Source of the DNA: Tranzscheliella williamsii
Lineage: Eukaryota; Basidiomycota; Ustilaginomycetes; Ustilaginales; Ustilaginaceae
NCBI GenBank assembly: GCA_023212725.1
Contig: JALBYF010000056.1
Location: forward strand, 1-64,000
DNA length: 64,000 nt
Reading direction: 5' to 3'
Shown here: piece by piece, positions 9,904 through 19,300 of the stretch
Layout: each line of letters starts with the position of its first letter
Position numbering within the stretch: the stretch's first letter is position 1
The notes under the pieces: model-generated
Told to the model about the DNA's origin: nothing
The model's input: only the letters and a program-made list of their open reading frames with translations
Databases searched by the model: none
Position numbers and translations under genes: made by a program

Positions 9904-10624
9904 GATTTTGATGCTTGAACTACGGTGCGAAACGATCCAGCCGTTTGCGTTGGGTGAGATGAGAGTGCAAGGAATGAAGATAAAGGGTGAGCAGGCGGTC
10001 GAGGTGAAGCCTGTAGCCTTATAGGAAGAAAGGGGCAACCATCAAGGACGAACCCGCACGGCATTTTACTGCGGGACCGTGCATTCAATTGTAGACGAAC
10101 AGATGGCTATTGAGCGAATTTCGAGCCGTCGTGCAGTTAAATAGAAATGGAGTTGGGATTCTTCGCGCGCGCAAGTCCAATTTTGTTGCGTGTTGGTCTC
10201 CCACAGCCCGGAAGAACAATTTAGTGTTAAATTTGCAGCGCAACCAAGCTCAAATCGGGGTTCGACAACAAGCGCAGCTAAGCTCTGTCAGTTGTACCCG
10301 ATTAGCATAGATCCAACCTGAGAAGCCTATCAGTCAAGTCAGCAAATCGCCTTTCCCAACTGCGTTTCAGGCTCAGTCTGTAAGCGCAAACCGTCTCTTT
10401 GCTCATCGTTCTCGAAAGTCTTGACGTAGACAGGGTTCCCCTTTTTCCCTACCAGGTTGCCACATCCGCCTTCCCTACGGACTATCACCGTCGACGGTCT
10501 GAAAGCTCTTGGAGACAAACAATCGCTCCTTGTACTTGGCGCTCAGGAATTGGCTTCCAGCGCACGGCTTCCATCTTACATCTTTTAGAGCGTTGCACCG
10601 TTCTTACAAGACTTTTCAGCAGAC
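9904..10624. promoter_or_regulatory. Divergent promoter region, AGM1 and ORM genes
   Basis: About 720 bases between two divergent starts. Pyrimidine-rich stretches lie just before the ORM ATG. No clear TATA box or factor site was recognised. Any promoter function is inferred only from position. Confidence 0.4.
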
Positions 10625-11347
10625 ATGAGTGCATCAACGGGCCGGGATGGGAAGACGCCCTCACTTCACATCAGTCCTCCTGGGATGAGCTATCCATCGT
10701 CGTCTTCTACATCCACAACCACGGCAGTCGGCGCTGCTCCTCCGCCTGTCCATCGTTCTCACAATGGGCGGCCCAGATCGTCATCCCTCGTCTCGGTAAC
10801 ACGCGTCGAACAGACCCATGAGGAGATGCTGGACCAGTCCGCAGGTTTCAACGCGAATGCCGACTGGGTAAATTACAAGGGGGCATGGGTAATCCATGTT
10901 GTCCTTATTCTGCTTGCCAAGATCCTTTTGGATGTCATCCCCGCGATGCAGCAAGACACTTCCTGGACGCTGGTCAATCTTGGCTACATGGCCCTCTCTT
11001 ACATCATGTTTCACTATGTTACAGGAACGCCGTTTGAGTCCAATGCTGGCGCCTACGACCAGCTCACTCTGTGGGAACAGATTGATGAAGGTGCCCAATA
11101 TACCCCCGCCAAGAAGTGGCTCACATCGGTCCCCATCGGTCTCTTCCTGATCTCGACTCATTACACACGCTACAACCCGTTGCTGTTTGGGCTCAACTTT
11201 TCAGCGCTCCTCTTTGTGCTCTTCCCGAAGTTGCCCATCCTGCATCGACTAAGATTCAAGTTCTTTGCGCCTCCTCCGACACCGAGCCCATATCCCAGCC
11301 AACCACCCACACCAACCAACAGCAGACCTTCGAGCCAAGTATATTGA
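10625..11347 (+). CDS. ORM1: ORM/ORMDL family regulator of serine palmitoyltransferase
   Basis: 240 residues, intronless. The Orm domain spans about residues 75-215 and is recognised by DWVNYKGAWVIHVVLILLAK followed by LLDVIP, by the YMALSYIMFHYVTGTPF segment and by LTLWEQIDEGAQYTPAKKWL. Orm proteins are ER membrane subunits that restrain serine palmitoyltransferase, the first step of sphingolipid synthesis. Four hydrophobic segments are visible. The Ser/Thr/Pro-rich first ~70 residues resemble the N-terminal tail through which yeast Orm1/2 are regulated by phosphorylation; that regulation is inferred here. A Pro-rich tail of about 25 residues follows the last membrane segment. Confidence 0.95.
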   Translation: MSASTGRDGKTPSLHISPPGMSYPSSSSTSTTTAVGAAPPPVHRSHNGRPRSSSLVSVTRVEQTHEEMLDQSAGFNANADWVNYKGAWVIHVVLILLAKILLDVIPAMQQDTSWTLVNLGYMALSYIMFHYVTGTPFESNAGAYDQLTLWEQIDEGAQYTPAKKWLTSVPIGLFLISTHYTRYNPLLFGLNFSALLFVLFPKLPILHRLRFKFFAPPPTPSPYPSQPPTPTNSRPSSQVY

Positions 11348-12036
11348 TCGAAGCGCTCTTGGCGTTTCATCGCCTCTATGTAGCACATTGACATTCTTCT
11401 CCACTTCAGTCGGTCCCGACGATCAACGACCAGTCGTCGCCCGGCTGCTTTGTCGGATAGTGGGTCGTGCTCGTCGGGGACCAGGTCGGGGACTAACAAG
11501 CGGGCATGCTGTCACGGATTGTGGCTGTTATCGCTCCCCGCTATTTATACGTATCACGCATGGCAAAGCCTTCATTACAGCATAGATCTAGCCCGTAGGC
11601 AATGAAATTCGTCTTGCTGTCTCGCTAATCAGATCTGTATAGCTACTGCATTCTTCACGTTACCGCTTACCATGTTACCATGCTTCTCAACAAGATGCAG
11701 TCATAGAGTCAACGAGACTTTTGCTGCGTCCAGGAGGGAAGCATACCGAGAAGTACGGTATATAGTATGTATACATGTGTGGTTGGTCTGCCCTTAATCC
11801 CGCAGTACTTTGATAGGCCTCGACTTGGAAGTGGAGGAAGTACTTGAGTTCAAAGGAAAAAACCCGTTGGTGCAAAGCGATTTTGAGAGAATTTTTCGAG
11901 TTTTCCTGTTTCTTCTTAGACCAACCGAAACGCTACCGCCATAGAGCACCAACACTTACTCTTGCCATCGTCATCATCCACAACGATTCATCTGACAGAT
12001 GAGCAGTTAGACCATTAGCTGATCCTCCTCAACATC
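11348..12036. other. Intergenic sequence between ORM and TSR1 genes
   Basis: About 690 bases in tandem orientation: ORM 3' region then TSR1 promoter. AT-rich sequence with alternating TA/TG around 11755-11785 (gtatatagtatgtatacatg) could mark 3'-end formation. No gene seen. Confidence 0.4.
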
Positions 12037-14907
12037 ATGCCACACCATCACCGACCCTCTTCGTTGAGGCAAACCAACAAATCTTTCAAATCTAAACACT
12101 CCACCAAAACATCTCTCCGAGAGGCCTCGAAAGGTCGCTCTGCTCAGGAATCGTCGAGCTCCAGACTTTCGTCCCACAAAGCTTCCCCTCTTTCGGCGTC
12201 TGGAAACGAGACTGGTTCTCGCCAACACCGACGTAATTATGCCAAGCAAGCCCAGCGCTCCAAGCGTCATGCCCTTGTTCAATCGAACCGGATCTTCTCC
12301 ACTTCGAGTTCTAGAGAAGGGAGGGATGGACTAGGAAAAGGATTTGCTGGTGCCGGCGCCGGGGCACCGCGGATATGTGCTGTGGTGGATCTGGCAGAAG
12401 ATGGTGACTCGTGGGAAGCGGTCAGAAGGATCCAGGAAGAGGGCATCGAGGGAGGAGTCCAGCCCGTACCTGGCCGAAGCGTTGATGATGCGCTCAAGAG
12501 CGGCGCCTCGTTCTGCGAGCTTGAGGCAACTAGGTTCAGACAGACACTTCAATTCCTTCCTCTCCCGTACGGCGCTCTCTATCCCATTCTCGACGCCTGC
12601 AAGTCGGCAGACTTCGTCCTGCTCGTTCTGTCAGCTTCCACCGCCATCGACCCTGGCTCATGGGGTGAGCTATGTCTACGAACTCTTCAAGCTCAAGGTC
12701 TACCAACTGTGCTCGTTGCAGTACCTACTCTCCATCCAGACGGCGCCACTGGTGTCGGCGGAAGCAAGAAGGCGGGGGCTGCCCTGAAGGCGGCCAACGA
12801 GGTTCGCAAGTCACTCTTGAGCTTCGCCAAGTACTTTTCCCCCGACGTGGAAAAGGTGCATGCCCTCGACGACAAGGCTGAAAGAGGCTCCCTCGTCCGG
12901 ACCCTGGCCACTGCCACTCCAAAGCGTGTTGCCTGGCGGGATTTCCGGGCCTGGATGGTGACCGAAGGTGCCGAATGGGAAGCCTCTGTTCCTGCGTCTG
13001 CTTCGGATGCTACCGCTCAGGATATTTCCGGTGTAGATCAACACGGACAGGGAACACTAAAGGTCAGCGGATGGATTCGCGGCGCTCCTCTGTCAGCAGA
13101 CCGCTTGATTCATCTACCCGATTTTGGTGACTTCGAGATAGAAAAACTCACTTATGCTCCACCTCCCAACGCTCGGGCGAAGCGAACAAAAGCAAGTGCG
13201 ACGACTGCTAGCGAAGACATGATGGATGACGACAGGGACGGGTCTGCTGCAGACACTCCCCTCGTGGAAGGAGAGGTGCTCCAAGACAGGGATAACGAGT
13301 TCGCGGACGACTTGGTTTCGGAAAATGAGCCAGACGATCTGATGAACGAGCAGACTTGGCCGACGGAGGAAGAGATGCAGGCGGCAGATCAGTTCGCGAA
13401 GCGGTCCGCTAACGGGGAAATGCCTCCACCACCTGCTTTACCCGGTACAACGCCAAAGACTATTGTCAAGGGAAGCAATAATGCAAAGGATAACGCCAAG
13501 TATCGCGCTGCATGGATCATCGAATCCGACGATGAGGACGACGACGACGACGAAGAAGAGGAAGATGAGGACGAAGATGGCTTCTCAGATGAAGCCATGG
13601 ACGGGGAAGAGGGGGATGAGCAAGTCAACGCTGCCATCGACGAATATGAGCGTATGAAGGCGAACGCGATCGCAGCGACCAATGCTCAGCCGAGCGATAG
13701 CATGTCCGAGATCCCCTTCGAGGATGTCGATGACGCGCAAGCGGAGGCAGAGTACCGCGTCTACCAAGAGCAACGGAAACGGGAACGCGAAGAGAGAGAG
13801 GATGCTGAGTTCCCTGACGAAGTCGATACCCCACTGGAGATTGCAGCCAGGACTCGGTTTGCTCGATACCGGGGACTAAAGTCTTTCCGCACCTCTCCTT
13901 GGGACCCGTATGAGGATCTGCCCCGAGACTACGCCCGGATCTTCCAGTTCGAAGACTTCCACAAGACCCGGAGAAGAGTAGAGGGTGCGGCTCTGTTGGA
14001 CGGCGTGCAGCCCGGGTTCCGGGTGACCGTATGGATCAGGGACGTGCCGAAGGCCGCCGCTATCCGTGCTCGAGCATCCAACCTCGCTGGTGCGCTGCCG
14101 GCGGTCGACTGCCCGGTTCCGTTCGTCGTGTTTGGCCTGCTGAGACATGAGCACAAGAAGTCCGTCCTCAACTTTACAGTAACGAGAAACACAGAGTACG
14201 AGGCGCCCATAAGGTCCAAAGATCCGCTGATTCTTTGCCTTGGTCCTCGACGATTCCGCGTGAACCCGATCTTCAGTCAGCACAGCCGTGGAGGTGGCAA
14301 GGGCGTCAACAATGTGCACAAATTCGAAAAGTACCTGCGGCAAGGCGTCTCGGCTTCGGTCGCAACCGTATACGCGCCCATTACCTTTGGTGGTAGCACC
14401 GCGCCTGCTGTTCTTCTCCGTGAACGTGCCGAGGATGGCGAAAGCGGATATGACCAGCGTGGCGTCTCCGCGTCGCAGATGCCCCATCTTGTTGGCTTTG
14501 GCAACCTGCTCGATGCTGGACCCACACGGATCAACGCCAAGAGAATCCTGCTCAGCGGACATCCCTTCAAAGTGCACAAGAAGACGGCAACGATTCGCTT
14601 CATGTTCTTCAACCCAGAGGACGTCTACTGGTTCAAGCCCATCACTCTCCATACCAAGTTGGGCAGGACAGGGCACATCACCGAGTCTCTGGGTACGCAC
14701 GGATACTTTAAGGCACATTTCGACGGTCCGATTTCCCAAATGGACACCGTCCTGATGAACCTGTACAAGAGGATCTACCCGAAGTGGAGCCAGCCTTTCA
14801 AGCTCGCCTACTCTGGCCTTCCTCTCCCGCGCAAACAACTCGGCGGAGTGTCTGCAAGCGGCAACGGTCCTGCAGCGGGCCATGACGATAATGACATGGA
14901 CGAGTAG
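12037..14907 (+). CDS. TSR1: Ribosome biogenesis protein TSR1 (40S maturation)
   Basis: 956 residues, intronless, ATG at 12037. Tsr1 is a GTPase-like factor of the Bms1/Tsr1 family that holds late pre-40S particles in an immature state. The N-terminus is His/Lys/Ser-rich with KQTNK-like sequence typical of Tsr1. A translation-factor-like domain follows (about 100-330). A long acidic Asp/Glu segment lies near residues 480-530. The conserved C-terminal block starts around SFRTSPWDPYEDLPRDYARIFQF and ends with NLYKRIYPKWSQPF. Length is somewhat above the yeast protein (788), mainly through Ser-rich and acidic inserts. Long antisense open frames here are shadows of coding bias. Confidence 0.93.
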   Translation: MPHHHRPSSLRQTNKSFKSKHSTKTSLREASKGRSAQESSSSRLSSHKASPLSASGNETGSRQHRRNYAKQAQRSKRHALVQSNRIFSTSSSREGRDGLGKGFAGAGAGAPRICAVVDLAEDGDSWEAVRRIQEEGIEGGVQPVPGRSVDDALKSGASFCELEATRFRQTLQFLPLPYGALYPILDACKSADFVLLVLSASTAIDPGSWGELCLRTLQAQGLPTVLVAVPTLHPDGATGVGGSKKAGAALKAANEVRKSLLSFAKYFSPDVEKVHALDDKAERGSLVRTLATATPKRVAWRDFRAWMVTEGAEWEASVPASASDATAQDISGVDQHGQGTLKVSGWIRGAPLSADRLIHLPDFGDFEIEKLTYAPPPNARAKRTKASATTASEDMMDDDRDGSAADTPLVEGEVLQDRDNEFADDLVSENEPDDLMNEQTWPTEEEMQAADQFAKRSANGEMPPPPALPGTTPKTIVKGSNNAKDNAKYRAAWIIESDDEDDDDDEEEEDEDEDGFSDEAMDGEEGDEQVNAAIDEYERMKANAIAATNAQPSDSMSEIPFEDVDDAQAEAEYRVYQEQRKREREEREDAEFPDEVDTPLEIAARTRFARYRGLKSFRTSPWDPYEDLPRDYARIFQFEDFHKTRRRVEGAALLDGVQPGFRVTVWIRDVPKAAAIRARASNLAGALPAVDCPVPFVVFGLLRHEHKKSVLNFTVTRNTEYEAPIRSKDPLILCLGPRRFRVNPIFSQHSRGGGKGVNNVHKFEKYLRQGVSASVATVYAPITFGGSTAPAVLLRERAEDGESGYDQRGVSASQMPHLVGFGNLLDAGPTRINAKRILLSGHPFKVHKKTATIRFMFFNPEDVYWFKPITLHTKLGRTGHITESLGTHGYFKAHFDGPISQMDTVLMNLYKRIYPKWSQPFKLAYSGLPLPRKQLGGVSASGNGPAAGHDDNDMDE

Positions 14908-15162
14908 CTCCCATACCGTCTTTCCGTCCTATTCCCACACAACCGCGTGTTTCCTACCATTTAGCATCGTGATTTAATTGACATCCATTCATTCATCCTA
15001 TCGATCTCACCAGAGACAGACACCCTTTAACCCTCGATACAGACCAGGCCTCTCTCATTCACTCACTCACGACCTCAACAAAGTGTGTGGCAAAATAAAA
15101 TCAGCCGAATGGGGCCAAAAAGATGATTACGCAAAAAGGAGTTAATTTTTGTTCGGCGCGAT

Positions 15163-15166
15163 AAAA
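15163..15166 (-). terminator. RNA polymerase III T-run after tRNA-Met
   Basis: Four consecutive T on the minus strand (aaaa on plus) begin three bases beyond the tRNA 3' end, the minimal signal for RNA polymerase III termination. Confidence 0.5.
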
Positions 15167-15168
15167 GT

Positions 15169-15301
15169 GTCCTCGGCGAGAGTCGAACTCGCGATCTTAG
15201 GATGTCATGAACTTTTAGCAGTTCGTAGGTGTGCTCCTGCGAGGCAGGATCGTTGTCATAGCGTATGAGACCTACGCCCTAACCAACTAGGCCACGAAGA
15301 C
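15169..15301 (-). tRNA. tRNA-Met (CAT), elongator, with 60-base intron
   Basis: Reading the minus strand, the seven-base acceptor arms GTCTTCG and CGAGGAC pair fully (one G-U). The D arm is GCCT-AGTTGGTTA-GGGC, and the T arm is GCGAG-TTCGACT-CTCGC. Anticodon CAT lies at 15265-15267 in loop CTCATA. The sequence is too long for a mature tRNA; removing 15204-15263 (60 bases, starting after position 37, the usual site) restores a normal anticodon arm TAGGT/TCCTA, with one U-U mismatch at its top. G1-C72 and a TTCGACT T loop argue for elongator rather than initiator tRNA-Met. The intron contains TATGA, complementary to the anticodon loop, as in typical pre-tRNA introns. 3' CCA is not encoded, as expected in a eukaryote. 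Confidence 0.9.
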
Positions 15302-15657
15302 GGTTGTTGCTATGCGGGTCGAAGTTTGCCGTTATATCGTACAAAGTAGTTAAGTAGCGTCACTCGCTCAACCCGTGCGTCTCTCACAGGACCGGTGTGA
15401 GTCGGTGCCTTGTGACCGTGGTAACGATGGTTGGTGTGGAGGCATACTCAAGGTTCACATTCACATTCACGTCTGCACCTTCAGCGACCACTACCACCAC
15501 GGCTTATTTACCACAAAGATCGCTTGTGCACGGTGGCAGCATTACGGGTCAAGGTATCCTTGCCGGGTTTGTGTGGTACTAGTTGCTGCGCGACAGGCGG
15601 GACATGTTTCGGTGAAGATCCTTGCCTCGTGCCTTGGGGTCCTCAAGCTGGCAGAGG
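15302..15657. other. Short intergenic stretch between tRNA-Met and F-box-like gene
   Basis: About 355 bases. Contains a small TTCACA repeat near 15450-15470 and CAC-rich sequence; otherwise nothing recognised. It must include the promoter of the downstream gene. Confidence 0.4.
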
Positions 15658-17082
15658 ATGGTCCCGGCGCCAACGAAGGCGGGCGCTGGCCCCAACAAGA
15701 CCCGGAAACGGGCTCTGGATAACGCCTCATCGCTCTCAACGAGCAAGGGCCCGGCTTCCCGACTCGAATCGTTGGCGTCCTCGCTTCCACGAGAGCTTAT
15801 AGCTTTCATTCTTGAATTCGCCGCTGAAGGCGCTTCCAGCAACGAGGCCAAAGTTCACCTCCTTTGCCTTTCCAAGCACTATCATGACAGACTGGCGCCG
15901 GTGATTTATTCAACGGTAGCGTTGTGCTCGTCATCTGCCATACATGCTTTCGCTGCTCTTGCCAGATCGAACAGTCGCATCGCCCGATATGTACAGCGTC
16001 TGTGGGTGGGGCCCGATGATTCCACGTCGGACCTCATCACAGCGCTGTCACCGCCTGCTTACAACGAAGCGCGCTACATCACAGAAATGCGCGAGAAGGT
16101 CCACTTTTCTGTTCGAGTCGTACTCAGGTCGTGCAGGAAGCTTCAAGACGTGGCGCTTGCCGGCGAGCTGTTGAGCCTACATGCAGCACATACGTATGGC
16201 TCGGCATGTCAGCCGCTCCGCCTCACTAGCATTAATCCTCACAGCTTCGTTGGGGGCTTCAGTGCGCCCATCTTCAGGAAAGTCAAGGTACTCCGGATTG
16301 TCGACACGAATCTTGCCTTCGAGGAAGCTGACGAGATCCGGACCCTGGCAGACCTAGAGTGGCTTATCTGGTCTGCACCGAAGGATTACGGCGACATTAC
16401 CCGAGATTCCAACGTGCTGCGTCGCTTACTTCAACGCCCAAGACGACACGTTACTGAGAGCTTTAGTGAAGAAGCGCACGAAGGTAGCATCTTGGATACT
16501 ACGGCAAGTTCAGACCCGACGACGGGCTCGACAACGCCAGGAGACGAGGGTGCCGTGTCTGATCGCTCAAACAACAATATCATTGATGCACTATGGACAG
16601 ATTTGTCCTCCTTGGAGCTCAGCGAAGGCTTGGCGCCTGCGCGTCCGTCTAGGAACGACAAATTCCGCAGGCTCACCATCCAGACAGCCAGCAACCGCTG
16701 TGACGAGTTTCGAAGCATCCTCTGCGATTCGTATCCTCTCTTTGTTGATGCTGCGGCAGGGAGAGGTAGCGGAGGCCCGAGTGCAGCCGACAGCGAGGCG
16801 GACGGACTGTTCACGGGTCTGGATGCCACCTTTGCCGACCTGGAACGGGAGTGGGATCCTTCTTTCAACGTCCCCACCATCCACCCCACCAACCTGGCCG
16901 GCGTAGTGTTGGACGAATGGGACGCACTGAGGGACCTCATCAATAACGCCGCTGGCCAGTACAGCAACCTGTCAATGTTCGACGAAGGCGAGCAAGGGGC
17001 AGTCGTGGACGCCGGCAATGCGCTGAGGCGTCAAAAGAGGGTCTGGGAGCGTATTCGCGACATTGGACTTCCATCCGCATAG
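15658..17082 (+). CDS. F-box-like protein, function unknown
   Basis: 474 residues from ATG 15658 (the frame is open a little further upstream without an ATG). After a basic N-terminus, residues about 43-85 read LPRELIAFILEFAAEG then a helix with LLCLSKHYHDRLAPVIYSTVAL. This is the divergent F-box pattern common in basidiomycetes, in which a Leu-Pro start is followed by a Cys-Leu-Val/Ser-K helix. F-box proteins present substrates to SCF ubiquitin ligases. The remainder has short Leu-rich stretches (KVLRIVDTNLAFEEADE) compatible with degenerate repeats, and a central Ser/Thr/Gly low-complexity segment. No substrate or orthologue can be named. Confidence 0.65.
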   Translation: MVPAPTKAGAGPNKTRKRALDNASSLSTSKGPASRLESLASSLPRELIAFILEFAAEGASSNEAKVHLLCLSKHYHDRLAPVIYSTVALCSSSAIHAFAALARSNSRIARYVQRLWVGPDDSTSDLITALSPPAYNEARYITEMREKVHFSVRVVLRSCRKLQDVALAGELLSLHAAHTYGSACQPLRLTSINPHSFVGGFSAPIFRKVKVLRIVDTNLAFEEADEIRTLADLEWLIWSAPKDYGDITRDSNVLRRLLQRPRRHVTESFSEEAHEGSILDTTASSDPTTGSTTPGDEGAVSDRSNNNIIDALWTDLSSLELSEGLAPARPSRNDKFRRLTIQTASNRCDEFRSILCDSYPLFVDAAAGRGSGGPSAADSEADGLFTGLDATFADLEREWDPSFNVPTIHPTNLAGVVLDEWDALRDLINNAAGQYSNLSMFDEGEQGAVVDAGNALRRQKRVWERIRDIGLPSA

Positions 17083-17218
17083 TAGTAGCATACTGTCCAT
17101 GTCGCCGCAGGGCGCGAGTGGCACGAGCATGTAGAATGCTGTTCGCGGTTCCGTACAAATGTGCTTCACGCACACACTAGCAGCACAATGCTAGGCTACG
17201 TTGCACTGATGGTTATAA

Positions 17219-18927
17219 TCACAGGGAAGCGTCCACTTGAACTAGTTTGGCATCGAGGGTGGAGAGATTGACAAGCACCACCTGTTTCGTTTTGGCAAAT
17301 TCGGGAATCAGCACCACCCGGCAACCCCGAGCGTCAGACTGCACGGGTTGCTGGCTCTGTGAATCATCGTCCTTGCCCTGGTCGTCGTCTGCGGCATCGG
17401 CGAAGTGGTAGAGCGCAGAGGCGTACTTGGGTTGATTGCCAATGAAGAGAATGTCGGGTCTCTGTTTGATCACGAACGGGTCATTTATCTTGAATGGATA
17501 GCACCAGAGAGTATCCGGCGCGGTGGGAGCTAGATGACCCCATTCGAGGGTTCGAAGAGCCATTTCGATGCGACTGTCGTCGTCTTCAGTCACGTACTTG
17601 AAGATGTCATCGATGTTTTGACCCGAAGTGCCGAGAAGATGGCGACCACCAAGGCCGACCCAAGCAGGATTGGTCTCGCGCTGCAACGAGTCGAACCTAC
17701 CCGCCCTCGGAAGGAGAGCGAAATGAATCGGCTGCTGAGGGATGGCGACTGAGGCCGGATCCTGTTCTCCAGGCATGATATGCACAGGCATAGCAGAGCA
17801 GAGATCGGTGAGGAGCTGATCAAGCGCCAAGGTAGGGGCTGGGGAATATGTCGGACCTTCCTGGCCGTAGCGCTTGGGCTTGCTCTCTTCCTCCGAACGC
17901 ACCGGAGGCGCAAGCGAATTGCCAGCTATTACGGTTGCCACCACCTTGGAGCTTACGATGCGGTCCGACTCGTCGCCAAGCTCACCAGTGAGCCACTCGG
18001 TCAGAAATTGCATGCTGAGCTCAGCCTCTAACGCATCTTCCCCGCCGATTGCCATGCCACTCATCAGAACGACCCATTGATCGGTGTCTTCGTGACTGCG
18101 GCCCTCGCCTTTTTGTTCGACCAATGAACCATTGGTTGGCGAGGGCTGCGGCAAACTGGCGAATACAGCATCCACCACGTCGAAGTCTCCTGCGCGAGTC
18201 TCGGTCCCGAGGACGGCGGCGACAACGCCAGTGATAAGCATGGCTCGCAGAGCTGTACCGCCTTTGATAGCATTTCCCACTAGCTTGACCCTACCACTTT
18301 GGTCTTCGATGAACAGTTCGTCCCTTTCATAATCGACGAACTTTGACCGCACCGGTTGAGGGGCGAGCCATTGCTGCGTTGTGGAAGGCAAACCGATCGT
18401 CATTAAAATGGCTCGGAGAAGGGAGGTGAGTCAGGGGAGGATGAACTTACCTCTCGTGTAAGGTCCTCGAGTACATCGGGCTTGAGCGGCATGGCGCAAT
18501 AAAGATTACCAACGATGAAGCAGATATCTCCTTGGCGAACGTCGAGAATGCGGTCCACGTGAATGGGGGGTTCCACCATGCGAACTTTTGAGAGTTTTGG
18601 CCGTTCCCATGTAGAAGGACCAGGTCGGGCAAAGTCGTCTTGGTGGCCCTCTTGGTGCTCCGTAGATGCCTCGACTTGCTCTTCGTTCAGCATAGCCTCG
18701 TCATCCAGCTGAGACTGACTCTGTGAGAATGTCTCGAAGTTGTCGACCCATCTGTGCTTTGCTCTCTGGATGATGCGCTTCTTGAGGTAGGCGAGTCGAT
18801 AGTCATATAGTTGTGCATACTGTTTGCTATAAGACCTGGAGCCCAAGGGGACTAGGAAGGTCTTGTTGAGGTCCTCGATCTGAGGGTGTGAGCCCGTGGC
18901 CGGGAGTCTATGCAGAGCGGACGGCAT
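17219..18927 (-). CDS. POL31: DNA polymerase delta small subunit (POLD2/Pol31/Cdc1), one intron
   Basis: Two exons: 18451-18927 and 17219-18373, joined across a 77-base intron (donor GTAAGT, TTAATGAC branch site, acceptor CAG), total 543 residues. The join restores LTRE-QWLAPQPVRSKF in frame. Exon 1 carries FLVPLGSRSYSKQYAQLYDYRL, the conserved start of the B-subunit family, and an OB-fold region with VGNLYCAMPLKPDVLEDL. Exon 2 includes the OB/phosphoesterase-like fold with DELFIEDQSGRVKL, LMSGMAIGG and MPGEQDPAS. These B subunits retain the fold but have lost phosphoesterase activity. The protein links the catalytic subunit to Pol32-type subunits at the replication fork and in Pol zeta. Starts and lengths fit the family (about 470-490) with extra acidic insertions. 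Confidence 0.93.
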
Positions 18928-19300
18928 CTGTCAGCTATGCCGTTTGTGGACTGATCAGCTACCGGGTTCGCAGAGCGCTCGCAGACTAAGATGAAGGCAG
19001 GCAGCACTTTGCGAAAAAGGTATCCTTTCGACAGCTTCAAGCGAAGTCACCAACGAGCCCATTCACTACTTGAGGTGGAGTTTGCGTTTACGGTCACGTA
19101 CCGACGCGTTGATGAATTCGCCATTTCATGGCGGGTGCAGCGCGAAGGCTAAAGATCGGAGTCCAACACCTTAATCGGCATCTCCGTTAGCCAGATGTGA
19201 CTGCGTACGCAAGCTGAGCTTAACCGCGGACAACTACAATTACCTCCATCATAGTCATTCTCCTCCCGTGCGCCTCCCTGCGCTCGAGGTTCTCACTGCG
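18928..19300. promoter_or_regulatory. Divergent promoter region, POL31 and gamma-tubulin complex gene
   Basis: About 370 bases between divergent starts, containing ACGCGT-like (gacgcgtt) sequence near 19103. ACGCGT is the MCB cell-cycle element in yeasts; here it is a single core match (cgacgcgttg), so regulation by G1/S factors is only a suggestion. Confidence 0.35.

Noticed and set aside
9904..10038. N-terminal extension of phosphoacetylglucosamine mutase
   Set aside because: The hydrophobic 45 residues precede the conserved family start; treated as 5' leader.
13876..14883. 335-codon minus-strand frame
   Set aside because: Lies fully antisense to the conserved TSR1 C-terminus; no family resemblance; shadow frame.
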